A stretch of 64,000 nt of DNA from Thunnus maccoyii (GCF_910596095.1 NC_056546.1:25696425-25760424); one strand, 5' to 3'. Counted from the stretch's first letter, positions 1 through 12,954 are shown. The notes: generated by a model from the sequence alone, not told the origin. Program-made: numbers and translations.

Positions 1-1015
1 GTAATAATATTGCTGTTCAACTTTGCTTTTAAGTTTGGTTTGGTTTGGTTTGTTTACACCATGTCTGATCCAAAAGTTCACAATAACGTTCTTATTGTCA
101 TACATTTTTCTCACCTGCACTTAAACTGTGACTCTGATTAAAGCATGGATGAACGTAGAGCTAACACTGAAAATACCCTGCAGCATCACTGCTGCAAAAA
201 AACACAACAAAATGTAAGAGTGTGTGTATAAGCCACAGAACGTGGAGAGGAGCTGCACAGCAATTACTATCTCATGCCCACTATAAAACAAAACCACAGA
301 GCATGCAGTGTATGTAACTCACTAAAGTTACTGGTATAAGAAGACATTCAGCTTAAAGGAGAGCATTGCATATCACTTCAAACCTGCAAGACAGACAAGC
401 CTCTTTAATAAAATAACTTGAATGTGTAAATTATAGATAAGAGTTTATTGACTCCACCCTGCTTTGGCTACATATTATGCATCTAATGTTTGTGTATATG
501 TTCTGTTCATTATGAATATAGACTATGAGGTCCATCTATCATTGAATATGTCCTCTGTGCAATGTAAAGGGTGGAATATTGGTTCAGTGCTGCTCTAAAT
601 TATTGCCTCATCTATTATTGACCAGGTCCTGCCACTGCAGCATTACTGAAATCCTTCTGTATGGCAAATGTCTTATTATATCCTATTGCTCTAATTAATG
701 GCAATCTAGTTCTATTTATAATTGAGGACATAATATCTAGAATTATGCACAGCAGAGACAAGTACGATATAAGGCCTCTCATTACATCCGACTACTAACT
801 GCTTCTTTCTCTGTATGTGTGTGTGTTGGATTTGACTTAATTTATGAGGACCAAATGTGCTCATAATGATATAAAAATAAGGAAAATACTAAAAAATTGA
901 CATTTTTGTCTGCCTGGTCAACCAGATGGGGTTAAAGGTTAAAATTATAATGAAGATGAGGTTTACATACATTATTGTAAATGTCTTTCTCCGTCTATTT
1001 CTCCATGTGTCTAAG

Positions 1016-1217
1016 ATTGAAAAAGCGTCAGGAGGAGGGTCAGTCGGAGGCCGGCGGTGACGATGCCAGTGGAGACGGGGATGGAGACGCAGAGGCAGGA
1101 GCCACCGATGATGACACTGCCGAACCAGAGCCCGAACCAGATCCTGAGCCGGAGCCCGAGTCCTCCTCCAAACTGAGCATGTGCGGCTCGGTCTGCTCCT
1201 CCCCCGGCAGCTGCTAG
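1016..1217 (+). CDS. Probable last coding exon of an unidentified gene (acidic Glu-Pro tail)
   Basis: A pyrimidine-rich tract ending in CTAAG just before position 1016 could be a splice acceptor. From there an open frame of 66 codons runs to TAG at 1215-1217. The peptide starts with a basic stretch (LKKRQEE), continues with a Gly/Asp/Ala-rich acidic stretch and alternating Glu-Pro (EPEPEPDPEPEPE), and ends in a cysteine-bearing tail (CGSVCSSPGSC). This looks like the cytosolic C-terminus of a larger protein whose other exons lie upstream of the window. I do not recognise the family. The exon sits in a GC-rich island (about 1030-1470), so biased composition could produce the ORF by chance. Reverse-strand ORFs over the same bases look less like protein. 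The acceptor ends in AAG rather than CAG, which lowers confidence. Confidence 0.42.
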
Positions 1218-4200
1218 CGCCACATTGCCCCGCAGTGATGAACACAGGAGTGTTTGTGCCAAGCCAATACATACGTTCTCACCTCGTTCCTCTGTTGTAG
1301 CCAGGAGCGGAGGAAACGCACAGCAGGGCGACTGACGCACAGCAGGACCCAAAATGGCTCCCACCATTTCCTTTATTTATTTAGGTTTGTTCTGTAGCAT
1401 CCTTCCGGTAAGGCATGAATGAAGCAGAGAGAGTCCCCGCCTCCCCCTCCGCCCTAGAGTAAGCTCTAACTTCTATGCAATGTTACAGTATAGCATGACA
1501 AATAAGGTATCACTTACTAGGAAGTGTTGTTCACAAGCAGAATGCTCCACGAGCATGATGACATCCTGAGCAATAGCAGTCCACGGTTTTTGGGGGATCG
1601 GCGGTTTCGGTGGAGACGCCTCCCCTCTCAGCCTTCCTCTTCTAAATCTGATGGGGACGACTGAATTATTCAGCACACGCAGGCACTCAGTTTATGTTTT
1701 TGCCTGTGTCTTCAGTTCACTCTTGCCCTCAGCCTCTTTCATGTAATGTGTGCCCTAATTCAGAACAATCGTTTTTCATTTTCTCCTGGAGCGCCTTCCT
1801 CCTGTTGCAACACCTTTCCAAGACACACTGAAGTTTTCACGGCTGTTTTCAGTCGGCCAAGACAGTGTGACTGGTTTCATGTTCTAAACCTGTTTAAAGT
1901 GGTGCCTGTTGATGATAATCAGTATTTGTTAATCACATTGTTGCCATGGATGCATTATAGGTTAATGCTAGTTTGATTTTCCTCTTTAGCCAACTATAAT
2001 TTCTGAAGTATTTTCCAAGCTTTTTTTAAGGTGTTAAGGTACTGTAATTTATGGGAAATCAGTGCAACAATCAGAATGAAAAGTTTTTCTCGTCACTGTG
2101 TTTGTAATGCTTAAAAGATGTAGTATTTCAGCCCTGCGCTTTGCTCTGACTTAGAGGGCATTCAGAAGTGCTCTGGGGAATAAATACCAATCATCAACAA
2201 TCCTTTAAGAATCTGTTAGAAAGCTCTGTTAGCTTCACTGCACATCCTCATCATCTCTAAGTGCTCGGTTACTATAAAGATCATCTCTCTGTAGAGCTTG
2301 TTTTGGGGCTGTACTTAAATGTGTAGCTGTGCCCTGTTGGTACTTCAAATTGTATAGATGAGCTAGTCTATTACTGTCATAGTGATAGTGGTACATTTAA
2401 GGTGGCACCATTAATCTCAGTTTGAACACCTGGGAACATGTAGCAAAGGTCCACCTTAAAACCCTAAGGCCTAATAAAATGAAAACCTTGTAAATAGCAT
2501 ACAGTGTAGGTAATTAAACTCACCACAGTTTTATGTGGGACTGCAAACTCGACATATTAAACTAAAGGAAGAGCTGTCTGAAGTGGAACCTTCATACTGC
2601 TTCATTCGGCTCTTCTTTCCAAGTGTGCAGGCACAACTTGTAGGCAAAATATGCCAAAGCTTTTCTACCATTTGCATAACCATTTCTAAGGAACTTTGAG
2701 TGTGTGAATGTATGTCTCTTTTTCCCAGTATAACATAAATTCAATGTTCCTTCTGCAAGTGAAAATAATATAATTTATACAATCATATTGTGATTCTGTA
2801 TAAAGCATACATTTCAGGTAAGTTGGGGGGGTGTTAAAGTAATAGACATTTTGGGAAATAGGTTTATTCACTGTGCAAGACTTCGATGAGATGATTGATG
2901 CCACTCTTATGTCTGTACATTAAATACATAGATGGAGCTGGGAGGTGATTAGCTTAGCGTAGCATAAAACTCACTAATTGAAATATTGTATCTTGTGTGT
3001 TTAACCCATACACAAACAGTGATGTAAAACCGAAAATTTCTGGGAAAGTTGCATGCTGCAACTATTTGGTAACCACAGTGACTCTCTGTAAATGCTGTTA
3101 AGTTCTGGGTGGATGGAAAAAGTGTTACATCACATAACTATAAAACCACAAATTATATTTTTTATATTACTGTTTGTGTACATATTTTAAAAATGAGATA
3201 CACTTCATTTGTGAGCTTTAGGGGTGTGGTTGGTGGATTTCAAATGTTGTTTTGGCAGACTCATTGGAATGTAACGACCCACAAGGCGATGGTCACGTGA
3301 CAGACAGAGGCATTAATACAAAACAGTAACCCAGAAATCATGTAGTAAAGTAAACATAAAGTAATGTACGCTACTGAAGACATCCTTAACTGTGGTTGTC
3401 AAAACAGTATGTGTAGCCCAGCTAACAAGAATGCTACCAAAAAGTAGTCCTCCTTCAGTACTTGTATTGTTTTGAGAATTACAGATAAAGATGTAGTGTA
3501 TTCTTAGCTAGCTCTCATTAGCCACTGGTAAACCCACATTCAGGAATCACCCGTCCCCTGTACAATCTCTGGGGCTAAAATTAAGCATGCTGTTGATAGT
3601 CAATAAATACCCCCAAAATGTAGCCTGGCTGGTTGTTAAATGTTAATGCCTTATTTTCTATTTCTACATGTGTAAAATACCGAATATGTGATGTGTGAAT
3701 ATAGAGGATTTGGAGTTGGAGCATCTTTCATTGAGCTGGGTTGAGAAACAAAACTAAAGTAACAAATAATGTAACTACTTTTTCAATGAGTAATGAGTAA
3801 TTTATTACATTTTTCAAGTAACTTGCCCATCTTGGGAAATAACAGTTTTTACGGCCAATGATGTATGCTAGCAGATTAGCTTGCTAGTATTAGCGCTAGC
3901 TCGGCTGCTTCCATCAACCGCGTAACCCTTGTCTTGAAGGTTGTAGCGGTCCCTTGAGAGTTTTATGCTAAGCTAGGCTAATTGCCTGATATCAATCTTC
4001 TCATCTCACTCTACGCAAATAAATGTATTTTCCAAAAAGTTCAACTATTTATTTAAATGCTATATATTATGATTAGATTAAGAAGCTTCTTTAAAGGGAT
4101 ATAAAGTGGCATCTTCCAGGTCTGCCAAAGCATATGATGAATTTAATAGTCTCAGTCCCTGCGCTTGTTTGCATGTACCTTTACAATATAAGCCTGTTTT

Positions 4201-5263
4201 TGCCGAAGACTGGAGCTTGAGCCTTACCGGCTGATTTGTGCATGCACAAGCTTTTGGTAATCGCATCCCTCGATGCTCACCTGATTATTGACACAGTCCA
4301 AATCAGAGTATACTGTAACTGGCCTGCGTGACTGTTTCTGGACAGTGACTTTTGTGATCATTAAACTGTACAAAATTGTATAATCCCAGTGTTATATGGA
4401 CGGCATGATATTTTTAGATGATACGCAGTACCCTTTGGCATCCTGTAGGTTGTCTTAATGCTTTGTTCAAGTATACAGGCTCGTACCCTTGCCGGATGAG
4501 TGGAATGAAGTCAGCAGTTGTGTGTGATGCTCTGTTGTGGGTTAAGTGTTGCGTTATTGTCTGTGCAACAAAGCAAGAAGAAACTGGAATTGGGGGCAGA
4601 TTTTTCACTTCACCCCAACACAGTATCTGCTGCATTACTAAAACTGAATGTCTTCATATGTGGAAAAGAAAGCTCAGTTATTTCTAAGACTCATTAAATC
4701 AGTCTACACACCATAGGAATTAACATAAGCCTGAAGTGGATGTGTAATTATATGTTAATCATTTGTAAATGGATAATAACTGATTTTGACAGTTAATTTA
4801 AGTGTAGCTTTTCTCTAAGTTACAATCTGCAGTTTTGGCATTTGTTCCTCGATATCAGTGATAATTCCTAATTGGACAGTGCTTGCAAACCCTCCTGACA
4901 TGTTTCTTTATGTGTTAATGTTTTGGATGCCGTTAGGTGTTTCAAAAGGCATTGTGCTAGTGTTTGACCAGCAACAGCATGTCTCCTATTCTACTGTTTT
5001 CCGATGGATGCTCTTGAGGCGTACCATACTGTAGATGTCTTAACTCTGTGGATACAGTTTGAAACTCAGTGCCCTGTTGAGAAAACAAATCAAGGAGAAG
5101 AAAATGTGATTTATGCCGCTCCTTTCCCCCACGTGATCCTATTTTGCATAATGTTCTTGTGCTGCAGGATTTTTAGGGGGAATTAGTGAAAAGCCTTGTA
5201 TTGTACCAACTGGAACTGCTCCGTGTGTTTAAAAACATGCTGCTTTAACTGCTTTGATAAAGA
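1218..5263 (+). other. Probable long 3' UTR, with element insertions
   Basis: No convincing coding exon was found here. If the exon ending at 1217 is real, the next strong poly(A) signal on this strand is at 5264, which implies a ~4-kb 3' UTR. The stretch contains a long-inverted-repeat element at about 2834-4056. An earlier AATAAA at about 2180 could give a shorter transcript. Confidence 0.3.
2834..4056. mobile_element. Nonautonomous element with long inverted ends (~1.2 kb)
   Basis: The left end starts at TTAAAGTAATAG and includes ACATTTTGGGAAATA, GATGAGAT and TTAGCTTAGCGTAGCATAAA. The right end carries the same landmarks in reverse complement: TTTATGCTAAGCTAGGCTAA, TCTCATCTCA, and TTCCAAAAAGTTCAACTATT, then TTTAA. 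No transposase ORF is visible between them. A shorter related copy lies at 6748-6982. I recognise the motif order from memory as a very common percomorph repeat; this was not searched. Confidence 0.55.
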
Positions 5264-5269
5264 AATAAA
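5264..5269 (+). terminator. Poly(A) signal AATAAA of the first gene
   Basis: AATAAA is followed about 30 bases later by a GT-rich stretch (TCCGTGTGTGTCTTTGT), the usual signal plus downstream element arrangement. It lies 430 bases before the plac9 stop on the opposite strand, so the two transcription units are convergent. Confidence 0.55.
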
Positions 5270-5645
5270 ACTCCTTCCAGTAATTTGACATCTGTCCGTG
5301 TGTGTCTTTGTCATTTTCACTCAAATGCAGGGTGAAGGGTTAAAGGCACAGTTTGTCTGTAGACAGTAGAGGGCGATGAAGAGCAGGGGTGGGAATTGAC
5401 TGAGCAAAGTGAATTCATCTCTTTGAACAGTGTTGTAAAGATGAGCTGTGCCACTATTGTCTGCAGAAGGAAGAATCTAGGGCTGAATCAAAGAAATGAG
5501 GTTGTTGCAGGATTAGTAAGAGTAAATAATGCAAACACCTAAGCAGTAGTCTTGTGCAAAAGCCTGCCTCTTCTTTTAAGGTACAAACTCTGTATTAAGG
5601 TATATGTGTACATAGGTTTGCATTTAACTCATGGAAACAGATGCA

Positions 5646-5651
5646 TTTAAT
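5646..5651 (-). terminator. Probable plac9 poly(A) signal (ATTAAA)
   Basis: The reverse strand reads ATTAAA 57 bases after the plac9 stop codon. It is the commonest variant of the canonical hexamer and the first one met after the stop. Confidence 0.45.
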
Positions 5652-5707
5652 CATTCAAAGTCCAAGTTCAAAAGCTGTCTATAGTTAATCCTCCATGGAT
5701 GGCTGGT

Positions 5708-8700
5708 TTAGGACTGGCCCCTCTGCTCTGGGTCCTCCAGGATGTCTACAGGCTTTCCTCTACTGTCCAACAGGGGACGCCACTTTGGGGCTTCAATGGC
5801 ATCCAGAAGAGCAGCCAGCTCAACCTCCAGCTTCTCAACTGTGTCCTCCACATTCTGCAGGAGACAGAAGACATATTTGTGTGGTCGCCGTATAAATAAT
5901 ACATTAATAAGTTGTAGTATGAATAATAGAATCATCTCTCATGAATAATACAACCACTTATTCATATGAATTATACAGTTGCCCAAAACAGCTAGTAAGG
6001 TAAGGTCAGAGTAAGTCTGGGGTTTATCGGAGGAGATGAATTAGGAGCTCCTCAGCATTTTGGAAAAAGTAGAAATCCTGGTGTTTTTGCACAGTAAGTG
6101 AGACTGGATGTGCTGTTGAGCCACTGCTTTGTCGACATCTTATCCTTGAAAGGAAATGCTGAGGATTTTTTGGCAGACTCAGACGGAGAGAAAGCTGACA
6201 TTTAATAATGAAGCTGACAACACCAGGGGGAAAAAACATCCCGAATCCTGGTGATTTCAAACCACTGCAGGCTGAATGTGAGGTTGGTTTGAAAAAAAAA
6301 AAGCACCTTCTCCACTGTATCCAGGCGGCTGTGAAGACTTGTGTGCTCCTGACATGCACTTGAACGCACCGCTCGAGGCCGCAGGTCAGATGCAGGTACT
6401 GAAAGCAAAACAGGTGCATATCTGAGTAGATGAACAGTATAAAATGTAAGTTTCTTACAGCAAGCAAACTGCTGAAAACCATAAAAAGCATCATAAAAGT
6501 TAGTGATGATATGCTTAAACAATATACTGATTTTAAAAGGAGCATTTCACTTAACCTCCACTTTAAACAAGTATTAGGAAGAAAAATTAGGAGAAAAAAT
6601 CTTTTCTATGGGAGTAAAAGATACTAAAGCCCAACTTATTCTAAAAAACAGCAAACATTTAAACCAAAAACACAGATTCCACATATCAAACAGGCCTGGT
6701 TTCTCCCTGAAGGAGCAATACAAGGATATAAACTCCAATTTATGATGCTAAAGGAATAGTTTGACATTTCGGGAAATAATGTTGCTTTCTTGTTGAGAAT
6801 TAGATGAGAAGGTCGATACCAGTCTCATGCCTGTATGTTAAATTGCTACAGCCAGCAGAAATTTAGCTTAGCTTAGCATAAAGACTGGAAACAGTCTGGC
6901 TCAGTCCGAAAGTTGTCAAATAAAAAGTTGGCAAGAAAGCAAATAAGCGTTTTTTTCCAAAAATTTCCAATTATTCCTTTAAGTGGAGCTTTTGGCACCA
7001 TAAAATACAAGGAAAAAAATGAGAAATTAACAGCTGAAACATCAATAGTGCTGACAAATGAATGTAGTGTTAAATGTTTTAAGTCTTAAAATCTGACAAG
7101 AGGAAAATGATATTTTATTTTTGACTGTTTTCCAACTTATATGTCTGTCAAGTAACTGAAGTACAAATAATAGCAGTGGAGTGATCATCCTTACTCACAC
7201 AGAGTCTAAACAGAGAATAAAACAGTGCACCAGTCAGCCCACTATAATGCTCTTGGTGTGAATGAACTTCAGCAGGGTGAGCAGGGCCACATGCATTGTT
7301 CAGCCGGTTTCTTTCACAGTTATGTTTCCAATTATCTGTTTCTCTTTGAAGCCGACGTATTTTAGGGGAAGCTGGCATTCTCTCTCAGGACTCTGCTTCC
7401 ATTTTCTAACACCTTCTTAGTGGCTGCAGGCCAGGCTCCCACTGATAGCATTTATACTTTATAAATGAGTGAACCTCTCATTCATTTACTGAGTGCTGGC
7501 AGCAGTGCTGTCGCTGTTGTTAGATGAAACATTTGGAGTGTATGCGAACAGCTAATGGCTGACAGTTTGTGTTGTTATTGAACATTAATGATGCTAAGGC
7601 AGTGTTAGGTACCTCAGTGGAATGGGTTTTGTCAACATCATTCAAATCGTGGCTGCTTGCCAATGACCAAACAAGGCTGCAGTTTCAACTTTTCTCTTGG
7701 AAAAATATAGTTAGGAGCTGGTTCCTTGCCTAGTGTTTGCAAAAACACATAAAGTATGCTTTAACTGCCAACAAGCAATGAGCTAGTAACCTCCAACAAG
7801 CCAAAATTATCTCTCTCCAACTGTGGAAACAGAAAAACTAAACCTTGAACCTCTTCACATATATCTTGTGCATTTCTGGAGGTTAATATACACAGTTTTC
7901 TTGTTTAACAGCTGATCCAGTTGGACACTCATCTGATAACTATGACAAAGACATACCGGTTCAATTTCTCCCCACCTTTTCCTACCATTTAATACCTTCA
8001 TTTCTCATTTCCTGGCATCTATAACCTGTTTTCCTCTCTTTATTTGAAAAGGCAGTTTCACATATGATGGAAATTCTAATTTCAGAACAAAAACACCAGG
8101 CATTCAGTCTACCCTGAAATAAACACAGACAGTGGATTTCTTCAGGTGTTCTTAGCTGTTCAGCAGAAGCAAATTTCACTATATTTATACCTGACGTAAA
8201 CTATGAAAGATAAAGGACTAAAAGCTGTTTGCCTTTGATGAATGGGTGTTTAAAGTCCTTATTTTTTCATCTTTTTGCAGTTTTCTTTGTCCATACAGGG
8301 GAAATATAATGGGTAGATACAGAATTGTTTTTCTGCTGATCTCATGCTGCAAACAATATCCAACCCTAACAAGTTAGTCCTGCACCGACCCCCAAAATCT
8401 TTTCTTCTTCTTTCTTCAATAATGGCTGTGCCAGCAGAACCAGCCAGAAATGATTCCCATATCTTATTCTGCACGTTGTCTTCCCGTGTAGGCTACAGTA
8501 ATGCCTCCGCATCAGGCTGTCTTGATTTTACAACAACATCCCATGGAAGCATTTTACAAGCTCCATTACACCGACAGGAGGGGTGCCAAGTGCAGTACAT
8601 GCAGGAAACAGGCCAAGAAAAAGCAACGGATGGATGGAAGGTACTGTAAGAGCCGCTTTTGTCAGATTTTCTCACTGAGTGAACAAAGCAGATGTCTGCT

Positions 8701-11536
8701 CCAGTGTGACCTCCGTGACGGAGGTTTTTGTTGAGCTCACTTGGGCCCATGAAGACTTTTCAGAGTTCATCTATTTTGGTCTGACAGTGACAGATGAATT
8801 ATCAGCTGTCTGCTAAAGAGATAGGTAGAGGTAGAATCAGATGGGAAGTGATCATAGTGGCGGTTTCCATTGTTGCATTTCATAACAACCACAGTCTTCA
8901 GCTGTTACAAAATGTGTGGCTGGTTTTCCGATCAGCAGAAAAAAAAAAAAGAAAAAAAAAAAAGGGGGCTCCAAAATCCCCCAAACCGCAGCTGTGCTTC
9001 CATCCATGTGTCAGTGTGTGTTTGTGTGATCAGTGTGTACACAGCACAGCCTGTGCTTTAAGAGGGGAAAACTTGCAACCGAGAATGACATGCTGATGTT
9101 CATGATGAATGTCTCACCCACCGAGTCTGTCAGAGCTCTTATGAAAAGGAAGGAGTGTCTGTGTCTTATGAAATAAACTACAGATGCGATTAATGTGGCT
9201 GATGCAGAATAGCTGACTGGCTGAAATGTTCTATTCACAACAGTCTGGGTTTCCAAACAGTGAGAAGGTATTTGTTCGCGTTTCCTTTGGCATTTGCTTT
9301 TGTCCAGCTCAAATGAAAACATATTTTCCCTGTCAGAACTGTTCCAGGAGGAGTTGGGAAATCACATAGTACCCCCCCCCCCCCCCCCCCACCCCACCCC
9401 ACACACACACACACACACACACATTCCAAGGAAACATGCCACAGGAAAAGCAAACACAGATATGACAGTCCAACTCACTGGCTCCACCCGAGGACAAAGG
9501 TGAATGACCGTGAGTGTGTGCAGGACTGTGTGTTGTGCGCAGGTTCTTCTGGCTCTGCAGGTTTTTACGATGACATGACTCTCTACAGGGGAGAGGGAGT
9601 GCAGCCGAGTGCAAAATTGGGAAGTCAATGCAGGTCAGAGCGATAGTTCACGACAGCAGTCTTCATACATACAGACCGAGCTCTAGTCTGATAGACGCTC
9701 ATGAAAAACCGCAAAGCAGCTTACAAGCATGATCAATGAGCTTTAAACTCCAGTCATAAGATGTGTGCAGTGAATACCAGCAAGCACAAAAATGTGAAGT
9801 GAAAAAACCTGCATGTATGGTACAATCACTAAAACACCTCCATTTGATGCTTACGCTTCAACTGACAGTTCAACTACTTTCAGCTCTCACACCTCAACAC
9901 ACATTTCAACTGCTGTCAGAGCTTACAAATAATTTGACACCTCATCTGCAGTGCACACACCTCAACTATCTCCAGCGCTCATAATTGCACCGACAATTCA
10001 TCTGCTTTCAGTGCACATTCATCAGCTGACATTTCAGCTGTTTTCATCTCCTGCTCTTCAAATCACGGTTCAACTGCTTTCAGTGCCTACACGTCATCTG
10101 ACATCAAGCTGCTCTCATCTGTTGGTAGGCACAGAGACTGAAAACAGCCGTGTGTCACAATGAGAACCAGTTTGAGTAACAAGATGGGGAATTTTAAGAC
10201 TTATCAGATGCCAAAACACTGACAGGATTTTACATCATGGTGGCAACTATTTGCAATTTGAACAGCAACTCTCAGCACAAGCAAACACACAATTCTTCAG
10301 AAAATTCAGTAAAAATGATTTGTTGTCAGGTCCAGGGGTTTATTAACATTAAGCCTTATGACTGTGCTAGCTGCTAACAGGCCAAAACATATACACTGAA
10401 TGCCTTCAGTTTCCAATAAAAGGATATGCCACTCATCCTATGCAGCACTGCTCACTAGACTGGGTGGTTGGACAGGCCTGATCCTCTACTCCTGTGCCAA
10501 CTGAGCACTGAGCTTAGAGTCAGAGAGTCAGAAACTAAACCAAAATACTTCAGGGTTGACAATTATTCATTGTCCATCACAGTCTCAATGAAAAGTTTCT
10601 CCTAACAGCAGCGTGCTACTCTCACACATCCTCTCCCTCTCTGCCGTTCGCCCTCAGACAGTCAATCAATCAAAAATGACAAATGACAACGTACAACTGT
10701 GACAGCATTGCAATTTAATCTTTTAAAATCACATATACTTTTCTGACACCAGCAGAGCACCGTGCCCTATGAGGTTGTGTTCATTTTGCTGTGTGCCTCT
10801 TGCAGTTGGCCATTCTTGTAGTATGAAGTCACTGTAATTTACACTTGAGGCCATCAGTCACAGATTTGGTTTGAGAGAACTGGCCCACATTTTTGTGATT
10901 ATCCGTTGGAGTTTGGTAACACTGGTAAACAAAGCTACACACACTGTTTAGAAGCAGGCAGATGAACATGCATGAAGGAAAAAGTTGTTGTTTAAAGCTG
11001 TGCTGACAGTATATCAGATGAAGTCTGGCTGGAGCTGCAGTGAAATTAATAACAGATGTGCTGGCAAACCATTAACACACACACACACACTCACATGTAT
11101 GTGTATGAACACACATGATGTCAGTTCAGCTTCACATGTGTGCATCCAGCCATCATCTACACACACTTACACACATCTGTGAGTGTCTATGACATGTATT
11201 GTACCATGAAACAAAGACTTGATGTATATAATAGACATGAATTTGCGAGAACTGAGAATGTAACTTCGTTTGACTGATGATGATCCCAGGAACTGTTTAA
11301 CAATACTGCATCAGAAAACGTATTTCTGCTGCACTGATCCGTAAATCAAAACCTTTAACAGACTGAACCACTTATCTGCTCAGCTGATTTCCAAGCTGTG
11401 TGTCCTTTGGCCCTTCCTGTCTGACCTGTGACCCCTCTACGTTCCCTCCTCCAGACCACACCCATCCCTTACCTGCCGCAGCGTAGCCAATCAGGAGGAG
11501 GAGGAGTCCAACCGAGGAGGTGAGGGGATGGATCAT
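5708..11536 (-). CDS. plac9: Placenta-specific 9 homologue, complete, three coding exons
   Basis: Small secreted protein of unknown molecular function. Coding exons on the reverse strand are 11536-11473, 6398-6307 and 5854-5708 (intron phases 1 and 0; all GT-AG), giving 100 residues; human PLAC9 is 97. Exon 1 is a signal peptide (MIHPLTSS, then a leucine run, ending GYAAA). Exon 2 carries the family core ACQEHTSLHSRLDTVEK, which I match to human ACDRHMAVQRRLDVMEE. Exon 3 continues an amphipathic heptad-like helix (VEDTVEKLEVELAALLDAIE) and ends in a short acidic tail. The split valine codon across the 5-kb first intron restores the frame exactly. PLAC9 and TMEM254 are neighbours in human, and tmem254 lies on the same strand here, which supports orthology. 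The identification rests on remembered sequence, not a search. Confidence 0.88.
6748..6982 (+). mobile_element. Miniature element in plac9 intron 1 (~235 bp)
   Basis: Begins CTAAAGGAATAGTTTGACAT and ends ATTATTCCTTTAA, giving short inverted ends. Internal landmarks (GATGAGAAGGTCGATACCA, TTAGCTTAGCTTAGCATAAA) match the arms of the element at 2834-4056. It has no coding capacity. Confidence 0.6.
8492..8640 (+). CDS. Candidate coding exon inside the plac9 intron, unidentified
   Basis: A pyrimidine-rich acceptor (GTTGTCTTCCCGTGTAG) precedes 149 bases open in one frame (49 codons plus 2 bases), followed by a plausible donor (AAG|GTACTG). The peptide includes HPMEAFYKLHYTDRRGAKC and ends in a Cys-x-x-Cys pair with a basic stretch (CSTCRKQAKKKQR). 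The residue mix looks protein-like, but no partner exon or family was recognised. It is antisense to plac9. It could be an exon of an unannotated gene, a decayed exon, or chance. Confidence 0.25.
9370..9422. repeat. Poly(C) run followed by (CA)n microsatellite
   Basis: About 20 consecutive C, then a CCCCA transition, then an uninterrupted CA tract, in plac9 intron 1. Open frames across it encode only Pro/His/Thr or Cys/Val runs and are artefacts. Confidence 0.9.
9840..10130 (+). repeat. Degenerate short tandem repeat, ~30-36 bp unit
   Basis: Variants of a unit resembling TTCAACTGCTTTCAGTGC followed by ACACNTCA recur about eight times with drift and small indels (for example TTCAACTACTTTCAGCTCTC and TTCAACTGCTGTCAGAGCTT). 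It looks like an old, decayed minisatellite in plac9 intron 1. Confidence 0.5.
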
Positions 11537-12689
11537 GGTGAAGAGGGAAACCTGTGCAACAGATGGTGACAAAGAGTGTTTCAAAGAGTGTGTGAAAGGA
11601 GAGAAAGCCCCCAAAAGTCTTCAAATCCAGAACCAGACTGAAAACCAAAGGATTTCTTCTTTTCCACAACTCTTCCTCTCTCCCTCGTTGCCCTGCGTCC
11701 GCTCTCTTGCTCACTAATCTTTCCCTCCTTGACTTGGTTGCGTCCAGTTTCCTAATGAAAACATTAGATGCAGAACAAAAAGCTCAGTATCTGGGAAGGG
11801 GCGGGAGGGATGAACTGGGGAGGGGACTCAGATCTCAGCTCAGCCACAGACTCTCTGACTTTTAAGAAGGGAAATCTGGTTTTACTTAATTCATTATGCT
11901 GTGCAGGTTTCATGTTACATTAGTGGCAACTGGCATTTTCATGTTCACAATAAAGTTGATAAAAAGCATGATTTTATAAAGAAAACATGACATTATGACT
12001 GTATTCAGTATTACATTCTCTTTGGACTTGATAGATAAGATAACTTATTTCTATCTTTACCAAAGGTGAGGTTGAGGTAGACAGCCTCTCTTTTGATTTT
12101 GTTTCAGTATTTGAACTGTATTTTTCGATAAAATCAAGAGAATAATAAAGAGCTCGAGGCTGCCGAGTTCTTTCTGGGAAAATCAGCCGGTGTGTCTGTT
12201 CAGCGGGAAGTCGGAGGAATCAAAATCAATTCAGCAGCAGAGAATGCCCTTTATAATCACATTGATTGGTTCCTGTTATTCCCGCTGGACTGGCATCTCT
12301 CTCTCTGTGACTCACACACACACACACATACATACAGGCAGACAGGACTGTTACGTAGTAAACGTAGTTATCTTCATTAAGCCAGACTGTCTTCAGCCTC
12401 GTGCTCTGCTCACTCGTCTGGCCTCTTAAGCAGATCTGCAGGTTAAGCAGCAGAAAACAAAACTGGAGGAAAAGTGAACGAGGGGATCAGCGAGGAGAAG
12501 AGAGAAGAGAGACGTGTTTGTCTGTCAGTAGATAACAAACAGTGACAGAGGTCAGAGACAGAACAGTCACTGTATATGAAAAGAATTATATATTTCACAC
12601 ATGAACAACCTTGTTAGCCAAAGTCACTGGAAACTCGTATGTCTGGGAAAAGACACAAATGATTAAAATCACATTTAAAGGGAGTAAAT

Positions 12690-12952
12690 GTATTTATTCT
12701 AGTTATTTATTTATTGGTTTAACAAGGACAGTGTGCATTAATAAACAGTGCTGTAAATGTGGCAGCGTTAGTTCATCTGTAGTTCCTGGACAACTACAGA
12801 TGATATATGGTCACCATAAAAGACAATGTGATATTAAAATTTTAAAAGTTATTGAAATAATTTATAAGCATGCAAAGCAATTACAAAAAGAGAATATTAA
12901 CGTTAGTAAATATACACATACACAATACACATACAAAGCAATAAAATGGGGA
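12690..12952. repeat. Probable degraded retroelement 3'-end fragment
   Basis: The stretch contains TTTATTGGTTTAACAAGGAC, GTGCATTAATAAACAG, a CTGTAGTTCCTGGACAACTA segment, and an A-rich CATACACAATACACATAC tail. I recall this order from dispersed LINE-type fragments in fish, but no reverse transcriptase frame is visible. Assignment is from memory. Confidence 0.35.
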
Positions 12953-12954
12953 TA

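Noticed and set aside
889-1367. Reverse-strand ORFs over the GC-rich island
   Set aside because: Arg/Pro/Leu-rich products typical of antisense frames in GC-rich DNA, without splice or start support.
6024-6545. 173-aa reverse ORF next to plac9 exon 2
   Set aside because: It reads plac9 exon 2 in a different frame from the PLAC9-matching one and extends through intron; the in-phase exon model explains the region.
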